From Bacteroidota bacterium (GTDB lineage Bacteria > Bacteroidota > Bacteroidia > Chitinophagales > BACL12), in contig JADJIS010000001.1 of NCBI GenBank assembly GCA_016706865.1, positions 310,001 to 374,000 of the forward strand: a stretch of 64,000 bases of DNA. The letters run 5' to 3'. The translations under genes and the position numbers were made by a program. A model generated the notes under the pieces. That model did no database searches. It had not been told where the DNA came from and saw nothing but the letters and a program-made list of their open reading frames with translations. Of the stretch, positions 9,390-18,844 are shown one piece after another (the stretch's first letter is position 1; each line of letters opens with the position of its first letter).

Positions 9390-10649
9390 TTATTCATTAA
9401 TAATAAAGGTAGCTTTAGATGCTGCATTTTCAGAGTATATTGTGATCATATACAAACCGGAATTTAATTCAGGTAATAAGACAGTCATGTTATCAGAATA
9501 ATTTTCCTGTAAGGAAAGAATTTGTTTTCCATCAATAGAAAATATATTAATACCAATCTTTTCATTGGAATTAAAATCATCCGCTTGAATATGAATTTGA
9601 TTTTCTAAAACCGGATTTGGAAAAATATTGAGCGTTGAATTTTCTTTATCATTATTGTAAATGCCTGTATATTCTTCATCAAAAAACCAATATTTGGCAG
9701 TTGTATCAGCAATAAAATAATTTAGCATGAGCTGACCCATTTTTATTTCACCACTTCCACTTAAGTGTAAACCATCCGGGGCAACGTCCTCTTCACAATC
9801 CAATAGTAATCCGTCCATACGTTCAACAGAACCATCAGTCCAGTGATATGTGCCCCACGTAACCAATGGTATTTCTGCAGAAGGACCTTCATAAGTATAT
9901 CCAAGTTCATGATTGATCACATTTTCGATAAACCATTTTAAACCCCATCCATTATAATAATCGCGAGGAAACTTTAATCCATTTGTAAGATCTTCTGTAC
10001 CAGGATCAGCAAATCCTGAATAGGCACGAGCTGTTACATAACAAATTTGGGTATTTGGAAACATTATTTTAATTGCCTGCAACAAAAAATGAAAATCTGT
10101 AACCAATGCTTGAGCAGCACTCGGAAATGCAGTATCACCAACTGCTGTATTTTCTTCTTCTATCCAAACAATTTGTACTTGATCGGCAGATAAGTCATTT
10201 TCCTCTAAAAGATTCATTACGTTACCCCAATATTCAGAAGCTGTATAATTCATATCCTGAATTCCTATGGAAGGAACACATCCATTAATAAGAGATAATT
10301 TATCATTCCGCGGTTCAAAATAATTCGATATTTCTATAAATTTATTAAACTCAGCACCAGGATTTGATGCACCAATTCCCAACATAACTATTCTTCCATC
10401 CTCATCGGCATTTCCGGCAATGTCTAATGGCTGAATATTCTGAACATGTTCGATGCAGGCTGCAAGGTACTCTGTTGGTCTTACATTGGAACCATCCGGA
10501 TATAATCCACCGGTGAATCCGCGGTAGGTTCCTAAACCTAAATCAGGTATTGGAATCAATCCTGTATTATCATGAGAACAATCTTTTTGTGCATTTACAA
10601 GCGAACACATAAAAATAAGGAGAAGCAGAGGAGAAAAAATTCTTGTCAT
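9390..10649 (-). CDS. Secreted SGNH-hydrolase-like protein with T9SS type A tail
   Basis: From the ATG at 10649 a signal peptide ('MTRIFSPLLLLIFMCSLVNAQ') leads into a region of about 300 aa, followed by a C-terminal 'IFPNPV...GLYMITIYSE...ATFIINE' domain typical of T9SS type A sorting. The middle resembles SGNH/GDSL esterases: 'IVMLGIGASNPG' stands where block I would be, and 'APDGLHLSGSGEIKMG' fits the DxxH block V. The canonical GDS serine is not obvious, so activity is uncertain. I rejected the TTG start 30 codons upstream because it would bury the signal peptide. Confidence 0.6.
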   Translation of the reverse strand: MTRIFSPLLLLIFMCSLVNAQKDCSHDNTGLIPIPDLGLGTYRGFTGGLYPDGSNVRPTEYLAACIEHVQNIQPLDIAGNADEDGRIVMLGIGASNPGAEFNKFIEISNYFEPRNDKLSLINGCVPSIGIQDMNYTASEYWGNVMNLLEENDLSADQVQIVWIEEENTAVGDTAFPSAAQALVTDFHFLLQAIKIMFPNTQICYVTARAYSGFADPGTEDLTNGLKFPRDYYNGWGLKWFIENVINHELGYTYEGPSAEIPLVTWGTYHWTDGSVERMDGLLLDCEEDVAPDGLHLSGSGEIKMGQLMLNYFIADTTAKYWFFDEEYTGIYNNDKENSTLNIFPNPVLENQIHIQADDFNSNEKIGINIFSIDGKQILSLQENYSDNMTVLLPELNSGLYMITIYSENAASKATFIINE

Positions 10650-10962
10650 AGTAAGCTTTAAAAAAATTAAATAATAGCTGTGCTTCGTGGTTCCTGAAAT
10701 ATTTTGCGCAATTTGTATGCGACAAAACCTCCAAAACACTTAATGTGAGTCAATTGTGAGTTTGTAAAATTTCAGATTGCCCTATTTAGAATAAGTATTA
10801 TAAAAAATTCTATGTATAGACGCTTGATTTGTTAATAATTTGTAAATGGAGAACCTCACTGGTAAAAATTTTAATTCCTGTAGTTTGGGGCAAAAGTCTA
10901 CACTTTGGGGAATTCCCCAACAGATATAGGAAGGATTCTACATAATCCTTTACCTTCATGAC
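10650..10962. promoter_or_regulatory. 313-bp divergent spacer with TTGGGG palindrome
   Basis: This divergent spacer carries the promoters of the SGNH-like and GH92 genes. At 10905-10920 there is a perfect 16-bp palindrome TTGGGGAATTCCCCAA, and a further TTTGGGG copy lies at 10885-10891. It is 43 bp before the GH92 start, a position suited to an operator. I see no gene in the stretch. Confidence 0.5.
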
Positions 10963-13959
10963 ATGAAAAGTATCGTTTGTGTATTTCTCTTATTAAGTCT
11001 CAATATGAGTAGCCAAAATCTTACCAAATTTGTTAACCCGTTTATTGGTACGGGTGGACATGGCCATACTTATCCTGGAGCAACTGTTCCCTTCGGATTT
11101 GTGCAGCTTAGTCCTGATACCCGACCTGACGGATATAACGATTGGGATGGATGTGGAGGTTATCATTACAGCGATTCCATTATTTACGGATTTTCGCATA
11201 CACATTTAAGCGGGACAGGCATTGCAGATTATTGTGATATTTTATTGATGCCTACTGTTGGTGAAGTTCAATTAAATAATATTGTAAATAACGATCCGAA
11301 ACAAGGATATGCATCCGCCTTTTCGCACAAAACCGAAAAGGCTTCTCCGGGCTATTATTCTGTATTATTAGAGGATGATGATATTCCGGTGGAATTAACT
11401 GCTACGGCACGTGTTGGAATGCATAAATATGCATTTCCCGATACCGGAAAAGTTAATATCATTTTAGATCTTCGACACAGGGATAAATTATTGGAAGGTT
11501 CCTATATTGAAATAATTTCCCCAACAAAAATTCAGGGTTTGCGTCGCTCTTCCAGCTGGGCAAAAGACCAGTGGTTGTATTTTGCCATCGAATTTTCAGA
11601 ACCATTTAATTATGCCGAGATAATTGACAGTGCAAATACGGCCATGGTTAGATCGCAACGATTCGAATCCAAAATTATCAGCGGTACACATTTAAATAGT
11701 TTTTTTCAGTTTTTGGGGGATGGTGGAAAAACTATAATTGTTAAATGTGCACTTTCTCCTGTAAGTTGTATGGGTGCATGGAAAAATATGCAGGCAGAAA
11801 TTCCAGATTGGGATTTTGAAAAAGTAAAAAAAGATGCTGATGCAATTTGGAATAAAGAATTATCAAAAATAGAAATTACAAGTATTGCAGATGAAAAAAA
11901 ATCTTTAACCGATGCAGATAATAAATTGGTGATTTTTTATACCGCACTTTATCACTGCATGCTTGCACCAAATATTTATGAAGATGTGGATGGAAAATAC
12001 CGCGGAAGAGATAATAAAATTCATACAGCTGATGATTTTAATTATTATACTGTATTTTCTTTATGGGATACTTATCGCGCATTACATCCCTTGCTCACCA
12101 TTATTGATCAAAAAAGAACAAATGATTTTATCAATACTTTTTTAAAACAATACGAACAAGGTGGAAGGTTACCTGTTTGGGAATTAAGTAGCAACGAAAC
12201 CGATTGTATGATTGGATATCATTCGGTGAGTGTAATTGCAGACGCAGCAGCAAAGGGAATTCGGGGTTACGACATGAACCTCGCCTACGAAGCCATGAAA
12301 CACAGTGCCAACCTCGATCATTTCGGATTAAAATTTTATAAAGAAAAGGGATTTATAGAAAGTAATGAGGAACCGGAATCTGTTTCGAAAACGCTAGAAT
12401 ACAGTTACGATGACTGGTGTATCGAACAAGTGAGTTTTATAAATTATCTGGAAAACAGAAGTGTAAAAAATCAGACAGAATTGATGTATTATAATGACCG
12501 GTCTCTAAATTATAAAAATATTATGGATGGCAACTATGCCCGGCCTCGGTTTAATGGCGGTTGGTATAAACCTTTTGACCCTTCTGAGGTGAATTTTAAT
12601 TATACGGAAGCAAATGCATGGCAATATTCCACTTTTGCACCTCAATCTGATTTTCCTTCAAATGAAAAATTTCTCGATAGTTTATTTAACGCATCTACTA
12701 AAACAACAGGAAGAGATCAGTCTGACATAACTGGTCTGATCGGACAGTATGCGCATGGAAATGAACCCAGCCATAATATTGCTTATCTATATAATTATAC
12801 TTACACCGCTCCTTGGAAAACGCAATATTATTTAGATAAAATAATTCATAATTTTTATAAAAATAGTCCCGACGGTTTGATCGGCAATGAAGATTGCGGT
12901 CAAATGAGTGCATGGTATGTATTAAGTGCAATGGGATTATATCCTGTTTCTCCAGGGAGATCCACATTTGATTTTGGCCTGCCTGTTTTTGATCAAGTGG
13001 ATATCAATCTGGAAAACGGAAATAAGTTCACGGTTGAAACCATAAATAATGCCGAGGAAAATATTTATCTGGATTCCGTAGTTTTCACTAATACTCCAAT
13101 AACTTCCCTGCATATTGATTTCCATTTAATATCTCCCGGAGGTAAACTCACCTTTTATAAAACTGCGGATAATAAAAAAAGTTATTCTCCTGCAAATACC
13201 GATTACAATAAATATAAAATTCCGATAACAGCTCCTCTGATCTCCGCTTCCAACATCTCTTTTTCTGACTCTCTTCGGGTTCACATCAGTTCACCACAAC
13301 AAACGGGATATATTTTTTATACTACTGACGGGACACGTCCCACAACCGAAAGCAGGTATATAAAAAAAGATACATTTTTTTATATTACAGATACAAGAAC
13401 CATCAAGGCAATGTATTGTGCGCCATATGAAAAAGTGGAAAATATTTTCTGTACTGGTGTATCCACGGCAAATTACACAAAATTACCCTATCAATATTTT
13501 ATTAAATATCTGACAAAATATAATTCCCAGTACAGTGCTGGTGGTGATAATGCACTAATTGACGGATTATCCGGAGGAGCAGATTTCAGAACAGGCATGT
13601 GGCAAGGATGGCAAAAAGAAAATATGGAAGTGGTTTTAGATCTTGGTGAAATAAAAGAAATAACAAAAGCCGGTGCCGGATTTTTACAGGATGTGAGAAG
13701 CTGGATATGGATGCCGGCGAAACTGGAAATATATACCTCCACAGATGGTGTAAAATATACACTAAGTAAAACAATTGTCAATACTACTCCATCCGATAAT
13801 TACGAATCAAAAGAAATTAAAAATGTAGAAGCAGAATTAAATTCCACCAAAACGCGATATGTAAAATTTATTGCTTACAACTTCGGACCAGTTCCTAACT
13901 GGCATCCGGGAAAGGGTGGAGATACGTGGGTGTTTTGTGATGAGGTTTGGGTAAAATAA
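10963..13959 (+). CDS. Secreted GH92 alpha-mannosidase with extra C-terminal domains
   Basis: After a signal peptide, the 998-aa protein starts with the GH92 N-terminal domain ('FVNPFIGTGGHGHTYPGATVPFGF', 'DGYNDWDGCGGYHY', 'YGFSHTHLSGTG') and continues with the (alpha/alpha)6 catalytic domain. Catalytic-region signatures include 'SYDDWCIE', 'NEPSHNIAYLYNYT' and 'GNEDCGQMSAWYVLSAMG'. GH92 enzymes are calcium-dependent exo-mannosidases that trim N-glycans or mannan. From about residue 765 come a chitobiase-like domain ('YIFYTTDGTRPTTESRYI') and an F5/8 type C (discoidin) module ending in 'DEVWVK'. No T9SS tail is visible. The gene stands alone, without a SusC/SusD pair nearby. Confidence 0.92.
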   Translation: MKSIVCVFLLLSLNMSSQNLTKFVNPFIGTGGHGHTYPGATVPFGFVQLSPDTRPDGYNDWDGCGGYHYSDSIIYGFSHTHLSGTGIADYCDILLMPTVGEVQLNNIVNNDPKQGYASAFSHKTEKASPGYYSVLLEDDDIPVELTATARVGMHKYAFPDTGKVNIILDLRHRDKLLEGSYIEIISPTKIQGLRRSSSWAKDQWLYFAIEFSEPFNYAEIIDSANTAMVRSQRFESKIISGTHLNSFFQFLGDGGKTIIVKCALSPVSCMGAWKNMQAEIPDWDFEKVKKDADAIWNKELSKIEITSIADEKKSLTDADNKLVIFYTALYHCMLAPNIYEDVDGKYRGRDNKIHTADDFNYYTVFSLWDTYRALHPLLTIIDQKRTNDFINTFLKQYEQGGRLPVWELSSNETDCMIGYHSVSVIADAAAKGIRGYDMNLAYEAMKHSANLDHFGLKFYKEKGFIESNEEPESVSKTLEYSYDDWCIEQVSFINYLENRSVKNQTELMYYNDRSLNYKNIMDGNYARPRFNGGWYKPFDPSEVNFNYTEANAWQYSTFAPQSDFPSNEKFLDSLFNASTKTTGRDQSDITGLIGQYAHGNEPSHNIAYLYNYTYTAPWKTQYYLDKIIHNFYKNSPDGLIGNEDCGQMSAWYVLSAMGLYPVSPGRSTFDFGLPVFDQVDINLENGNKFTVETINNAEENIYLDSVVFTNTPITSLHIDFHLISPGGKLTFYKTADNKKSYSPANTDYNKYKIPITAPLISASNISFSDSLRVHISSPQQTGYIFYTTDGTRPTTESRYIKKDTFFYITDTRTIKAMYCAPYEKVENIFCTGVSTANYTKLPYQYFIKYLTKYNSQYSAGGDNALIDGLSGGADFRTGMWQGWQKENMEVVLDLGEIKEITKAGAGFLQDVRSWIWMPAKLEIYTSTDGVKYTLSKTIVNTTPSDNYESKEIKNVEAELNSTKTRYVKFIAYNFGPVPNWHPGKGGDTWVFCDEVWVK

Positions 13960-13964
13960 ATGAA

Positions 13965-14077
13965 AGAATGAAGGAATGAAAGAATTAAAGAATGAGAACC
14001 CTCAGACCTCACAGGTTTGGGAAACCTGTGAGGTCTGAGGGAAGGGGAGGAAATAAATGAAAGAATGAAGGAATGAA
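13965..14077. repeat. Octamer arrays flanking a 43-bp perfect palindrome
   Basis: RGAATGAA-type octamers (four at 13965-13996, three at 14054-14077) flank a perfect inverted repeat with 20-bp arms at 13999-14018 (begins CCCTCAGACC) and 14022-14041 (ends GGTCTGAGGG), loop GGG. The palindrome has no T tract, so it does not look like a simple terminator. It lies between the convergent GH92 and SBBP genes. The arrangement suggests a palindromic element inserted into an octamer array. Confidence 0.85.
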
Positions 14078-14210
14078 CACCCGAAAAAATGTACCAATGT
14101 GCCGATGAAAAGCCCTGCATGGTATGATTAAATGTTTTTTAACCACAACATCTGCAACGATAAATCTATAGTGATTCGATAACGCCTAATATCAATTCCA
14201 ATATTGCAAT

Positions 14211-17200
14211 TTATTTTATGATTACAAGCGACTTAGTAAATGAATTATCGTTTGTTAAAACATGTACCGAATAAATTCCGGAACCAATTTCTGCGGGTAA
14301 TTTTATTGTAGTAGTTAATAAATCTGAATTTAATTCCTGTGTTGTTTGAAACACAACCTGTCCAAGTCGATTGATAATTTGAATGGAAATATCCTCATTT
14401 AAAACAAAAGAAAACTTCATATCAATTGTAATCTGATCTCTTGCAGGATTTGGATAGATATTAAATTCGTTATTATTTATTAATTCACTTCCTTTTCTAC
14501 AGGAATCAGTTACAATTACAGATAATGAACTCTTATTACATCCTGCAGCATTTGTTTCCTTCACATAATAGGAACCCGCAGCTGTGGCAATATATACATT
14601 GGATGTTGCACCAACAATTATACTTCCATTAAAATACCATTGGTAAACGGAACCGATCTTTGATGCAGTTTTTAATTTAACAGATCCCGTTGCACAAATA
14701 TCCAGACTTCCCAATGCGGTTATAGCAGGAGCAGGTTTCGTATTTACGGTAACGATTGTAGGTGCCGACAATGCATTACATCCGCCGGCCACAGTTACTA
14801 ATACTGTATAATTACCAGTTTTAGTTGCAGTATAATTTGGTGAAGTTGCACCGGCAATATTTACTCCGTTCTTTTTCCATTGATAACTAAAAGCAGGCTG
14901 CACGGAAAGTATTACACTCCCTCCCTGACAAAAAGTAAGTGGCCCTGATGCTGCAATTGTTGTATTAATAATGATATCATCACTAATAAAATTACAATCA
15001 TCATCTAACCCATTACAAATTTCCAATGCACCGGGAAATACCAAAGCATTCGCATCATTACAATCGGAATTATTTAAAACATATCCACTACCCGGATAAA
15101 TACAAAATAAAGTTCCGAAGTCTGAAGCATTGCCAAACAGATCGTTATCATTATCCGCATAATAAATGGTGTATATTACATTATCATCTATAAGTCCGTT
15201 ACAATCCTCGTCAATTGCATTACAAGTTTCTATGGAGGAAGGATTTATGTTAAAATCCTCATCATTACAATCCAGAATATTATTTGCAAATCCAGGTAAT
15301 GGAAAACAAGAAATAATTGAATCGGTTCCTATTCCATATCCATCACCATCTTCATCTGTATAATAAGTTGTTTTAAATTCACACTCATTTATTTTTAAAA
15401 TAAACCCATCGGCAGGGCCACCTCCGTATGTGTCCTGCATGCCCTTATAAGCAATATTTGTTGCACTAAACGTTTTACCTACAAAGTATATGGTAGAAAT
15501 TTTATTCGATAAAATTCCTCTTCCATATTCATCGCCTGTACTTCCAAAATACGTTGACCAATTAAATTCACCGTCATAGGTGAATTTTACAATAAATGCA
15601 TCTGCCAATCCATTTATCGAATCCTGAATTCCGCCTTCGGCAATATTATTAATACTGCTTGTATATCCGGTAGCGTATACAAAATTATTTTTTACATACA
15701 ATGCTTTGCCATAATCATCCTCTGTTCCGCCGAAATAAGTTGCCCAAATCAAATTTCCATTGTTACTAAATTTTGCAAAAACAGCATCGTTTTCACCATT
15801 AATAGTTAGATTATATACGTTACAATCAAATCCTGATGAGGAATTGGATTGTATTGCCACATATACATTATCAAATTCATCACATTGAATTCCGTTGCCG
15901 TTATCATCCTGTGTTCCGCCATAATATGTTCCCCAATCCAACACACCTTCGGCATTAAACTTAGCTATGTAAACATCGTTATTTGCACCATACACATTAT
16001 CATATCCATCCAATGCAATATTTGTATTACTTTTTGTAAGCCCCGTAATAAAAATATCATTTAGTGAATTAATACAAATTGCTCTGCCTTCATCATCTTC
16101 TGCACCTCCGAAAAAGGTTCCCCAAATACGATCTCCATCAGAATTAAATTTTACGACAAATGCATCATATAATCCGCCGTTCACATTCTGATGTCCTCCT
16201 GAAGCAATATTATTTGTGCTTGTTGTAGTTCCCGCCAAACAAATATTATTATCCCCATCCACCACAACTCCTTTAGCTGCATCATAACCATTTCCTCCAT
16301 AATATGTAGACCAAATGCGATTTCCGTTGGTATCAAATTTTACTAAAAAAGCATCATAACTTCCACCGTGCGTATTTTGAAATCCTTCAAAAGTTGGAAA
16401 GATATTACTGTTTGTTGTTCCAATTATATAAATATGTCCCGTTTCATCTGAACATAAACTGGTGCCGTAATCTGCTTTGTTTCCACCGTAATAAGTACAC
16501 CATAATTTATTTCCCAAACTATCATATTTAGCAAGATATGCATCAAAGGCTCCACCACCGTACGACATTTGGAAACCTGATTCCGACATACCTGTTGAGC
16601 TGCTCGTATAACCTGTGGTATAAATAAATTCATCTGCATCCATTGCAACAGCATTTGCTGCGTCCTCCCCTTCCCCACCAACATAGGTAGACCAAGTTAA
16701 CTCCGGATCAATAATTAAAGTGTTGTTTTTATTATAATTATCTAAATTAAAACTCAGAATATTATCCTGCAATTTAAATGATGAAACAACAGTATTATTA
16801 GATTCCTTTTCATAACAAAATAATTTGTTATCATTTATTTCGCCTAGTGCTGTTAATATTTGAAAACTGGTATTGGAAATAACCGAAGAACCAAAAGCAT
16901 CTTGAATTTGCATTTGTATTAAAGATGCATCCACGCCGGGGGATACTTCAAAATCATATTTCAGCACATTATTGTGATCATATAATACCCAGTTAATCCC
17001 GGGATAAATATTTTTAATAGTGATCTTTTGAAATGCGCGAACATTTGTAATTCCCTCGGGAATTTCGGGATCATTATAATAATTTTCAAAGTAAGCGGAT
17101 TGTTGTGAAGCAATAACTGTGGAAGCCGAATTAGTACCCAGTAATTTTACATTTACCCGATGTGTAATGTTTTGAAACTCATCGCAGTTTTTTGTCAGAA

Positions 17201-17489
17201 ATAATTCATCGTTATTTATGTCTCTTTTTTCCCCGGAGGCATTTGATATCTGTTGAAAAACATAACTAATTCCATTCCGATAAATAAAAATGGAAAGATC
17301 ATTCTGTTTAATAACGTATAAAACATCGGAGGAAAAAATCCCATCGGCATCTTTAATCTGCCCTTTATTTTCTATAAAATATAATGGCTTTGCATTCGTA
17401 TACGGTACTTGCAGGTCGCGATCACCGGCAAAAACAATACATGGGAACAACATAAGCCAGATGCAGAATTGTGTGTGCAATTTGTGCAT
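14211..17489 (-). CDS. Secreted SBBP beta-propeller protein with MopE-like motifs, Ig-like domains and T9SS tail
   Basis: The 1092-aa protein starts at the ATG at 17489 with a signal peptide ('HTQFCIWLMLFPCIVFAG'). An N-terminal beta region of about 250 aa is followed by seven SBBP repeats of about 55-60 aa, each with a 'W-TY-GG--DD-G' core and a 'DAF-VKF' strand, probably closing a propeller. Two MopE-type metal-binding units follow ('DEDGDGYG', 'CNAIDEDCNGLIDD' and 'CNGLDDDCNFISDD'), likely binding calcium. Two Ig-like modules ('YQWKKNGVNIAGATSPNYT') and a T9SS type A domain ('IYPNPARDQITIDM...KSLVIIK') finish it. It is an exported or surface protein of unknown ligand. Confidence 0.85.
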   Translation of the reverse strand: MHKLHTQFCIWLMLFPCIVFAGDRDLQVPYTNAKPLYFIENKGQIKDADGIFSSDVLYVIKQNDLSIFIYRNGISYVFQQISNASGEKRDINNDELFLTKNCDEFQNITHRVNVKLLGTNSASTVIASQQSAYFENYYNDPEIPEGITNVRAFQKITIKNIYPGINWVLYDHNNVLKYDFEVSPGVDASLIQMQIQDAFGSSVISNTSFQILTALGEINDNKLFCYEKESNNTVVSSFKLQDNILSFNLDNYNKNNTLIIDPELTWSTYVGGEGEDAANAVAMDADEFIYTTGYTSSSTGMSESGFQMSYGGGAFDAYLAKYDSLGNKLWCTYYGGNKADYGTSLCSDETGHIYIIGTTNSNIFPTFEGFQNTHGGSYDAFLVKFDTNGNRIWSTYYGGNGYDAAKGVVVDGDNNICLAGTTTSTNNIASGGHQNVNGGLYDAFVVKFNSDGDRIWGTFFGGAEDDEGRAICINSLNDIFITGLTKSNTNIALDGYDNVYGANNDVYIAKFNAEGVLDWGTYYGGTQDDNGNGIQCDEFDNVYVAIQSNSSSGFDCNVYNLTINGENDAVFAKFSNNGNLIWATYFGGTEDDYGKALYVKNNFVYATGYTSSINNIAEGGIQDSINGLADAFIVKFTYDGEFNWSTYFGSTGDEYGRGILSNKISTIYFVGKTFSATNIAYKGMQDTYGGGPADGFILKINECEFKTTYYTDEDGDGYGIGTDSIISCFPLPGFANNILDCNDEDFNINPSSIETCNAIDEDCNGLIDDNVIYTIYYADNDNDLFGNASDFGTLFCIYPGSGYVLNNSDCNDANALVFPGALEICNGLDDDCNFISDDIIINTTIAASGPLTFCQGGSVILSVQPAFSYQWKKNGVNIAGATSPNYTATKTGNYTVLVTVAGGCNALSAPTIVTVNTKPAPAITALGSLDICATGSVKLKTASKIGSVYQWYFNGSIIVGATSNVYIATAAGSYYVKETNAAGCNKSSLSVIVTDSCRKGSELINNNEFNIYPNPARDQITIDMKFSFVLNEDISIQIINRLGQVVFQTTQELNSDLLTTTIKLPAEIGSGIYSVHVLTNDNSFTKSLVIIK

Positions 17490-17930
17490 GGTCAAAACAG
17501 TTTATTAGGTTCGTTTAGTAAAGATAGAAAAAAATGTTAAAGGGATATAGGGATCGTAATCCAAAGATCAAGCCATCAACCATAATTATTCTAAATTGAA
17601 GCGAACTCGTTTGGTGAGTGAGTGGGGAGTAGTGAATATGATCTACCTAACACTGGAGTGTATGATAATAACTAATAACTTATTACGAAGTCGAGGCATA
17701 CTCATTACTCATAACCATCAAATTCGAATTATGCTAATTAATTTCCAATTGCGAGTGATTACTAATGGTAACATCGGCAGTGTCTCACCATTTTGTATAC
17801 TCTGAGGCTGAGTTTAATCCATGAAGTTTATATTATACAAATGCTTAATATTTTACCGGGTGAGGACACTGCCTATAACAGCAAAACCCGGATCACTCCG
17901 GGTTTTATTGTTATAAATCTAATGAATTAA
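17490..17930. repeat. Gene-free spacer with MITE-like inverted repeat
   Basis: The 441-bp spacer holds no convincing gene. ACTCATT repeats lie at 17701-17714. At 17776-17873 is an inverted-repeat structure with ends GGCAGTGTCTCACC (17776-17789) and GGTGAGGACACTGCC (17859-17873), and inner arms TTTGTATA (17792-17799) and TATACAAA (17834-17841). The pentamer TAACA lies just outside both ends, separated by two bases on each side. The size and symmetry suggest a small non-autonomous transposable element or a structured RNA. Confidence 0.6.
17883..17906 (-). terminator. Terminator of the rplM-rpsI-rpsB-tsf operon
   Basis: The arms AAAACCCGGA and TCCGGGTTTT are perfect with a 4-nt loop, 25 bp after the tsf stop codon. 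Read on the minus strand, the stem is followed by a short T run. Confidence 0.8.
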
Positions 17931-18767
17931 TTAAGCCCCTAAAGCAACACGCTTAAAGGCTGTTACGGTAAGATCTTTATTAACACCTGTCAATACTTCG
18001 CGGATAGTTTTTGCATTATCCTTTACGAATTTTTGATTTAATAATGTTGCATCTTTAAAATATGCTTCCAGTTTTCCTGTTGCAATTTTTTCTAAAATGG
18101 CTTCCGGTTTTCCTTCTGCACGTGCTTGTTCGCGACCTATTTCCAATTCGCGGGTTTGCACATCTTGTGGAACATCTGCTTTATCAATTGCGATTGGCGC
18201 CATTGCAGCTATTTGCATGGTAATATCTTTACCCGTAGATGCAATATTTTCCCCTGTTTGGTTCAACGCAACCAATACACCAACTTTACCATTGGAGTGA
18301 TTGTAACCCACAACAGTTTCGCCAGTTATTAAAGCGTAATCTGTAATTTCAATTTTTTCTCCAATTTTTCCAACCTGATCTGCAATTTTTCCTGCAACGG
18401 TATTACCTTCCATTTCCAATGCAAGTAATGCATCTTTAGAAGTTGGTTTTTGCGCCATTGCCAAAGCAGAAATAGATTTTGCAAATTCTACGTAATCGGC
18501 GTTAATTGCTACGAAGTCGGTCTCACAACCCAATCCGAAAATTGTTCCGTAAGATCCGTCTGCAGATACAGTTGCAATTACAATTCCTTCATTTGTTTCG
18601 CGGTCGGCACGTTTTTCACTAACCTTCTGACCTTTTTTTCTCAAAAAATCGATAGCTGCTTCAAAATCGCCGTTCATTTCTTCCAGGGCTTTTTTACAGT
18701 CCATCATTCCTGCACCTGTTACCTGGCGCAATTTGTTTACATCGCTTGCACTAATTGTTACTGACAT
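17931..18767 (-). CDS. tsf: Elongation factor Ts
   Basis: The 278-aa protein has the EF-Ts N-terminal UBA-like module 'VNKLRQVTGAGMMDCKKALEE' and the core nucleotide-exchange motif 'GCETDFVAINADYVEFAKSI' (TDFV), which contacts EF-Tu to release GDP. Length is normal. An unusually clear Shine-Dalgarno AAGGAG lies about 8 nt before the ATG (complement of 18775-18780), which is notable because most genes here lack one. A hairpin at 18792-18819 separates it from rpsB. Confidence 0.95.
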   Translation of the reverse strand: MSVTISASDVNKLRQVTGAGMMDCKKALEEMNGDFEAAIDFLRKKGQKVSEKRADRETNEGIVIATVSADGSYGTIFGLGCETDFVAINADYVEFAKSISALAMAQKPTSKDALLALEMEGNTVAGKIADQVGKIGEKIEITDYALITGETVVGYNHSNGKVGVLVALNQTGENIASTGKDITMQIAAMAPIAIDKADVPQDVQTRELEIGREQARAEGKPEAILEKIATGKLEAYFKDATLLNQKFVKDNAKTIREVLTGVNKDLTVTAFKRVALGA

Positions 18768-18791
18768 TTTGTTTCTCCTTTTTTATTTTAA

Positions 18792-18819
18792 AAACCCCCT
18801 CCGATGATGGAAGGGGTTT
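18792..18819 (-). terminator. Intercistronic hairpin (attenuator-like) between rpsB and tsf
   Basis: On the minus strand, AAACCCCTTCC pairs with GGAGGGGGTTT around a 6-nt loop and is followed by a T run. Its position between rpsB and tsf would allow partial termination and lower tsf dosage relative to S2. The strong tsf ribosome binding site just after it fits that arrangement. Confidence 0.65.
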
Positions 18820-18844
18820 AATTATTTGATTGAAAATTAAATTC

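Noticed and set aside
13875..14120. 81-aa open frame near the palindrome
   Set aside because: It reads antisense through the GH92 3' end and the octamer/palindrome region.
17596..17805. 69-aa open frame in the 17.6-kb spacer
   Set aside because: It covers repeat words and the left arm of the inverted repeat, with no recognisable protein pattern.
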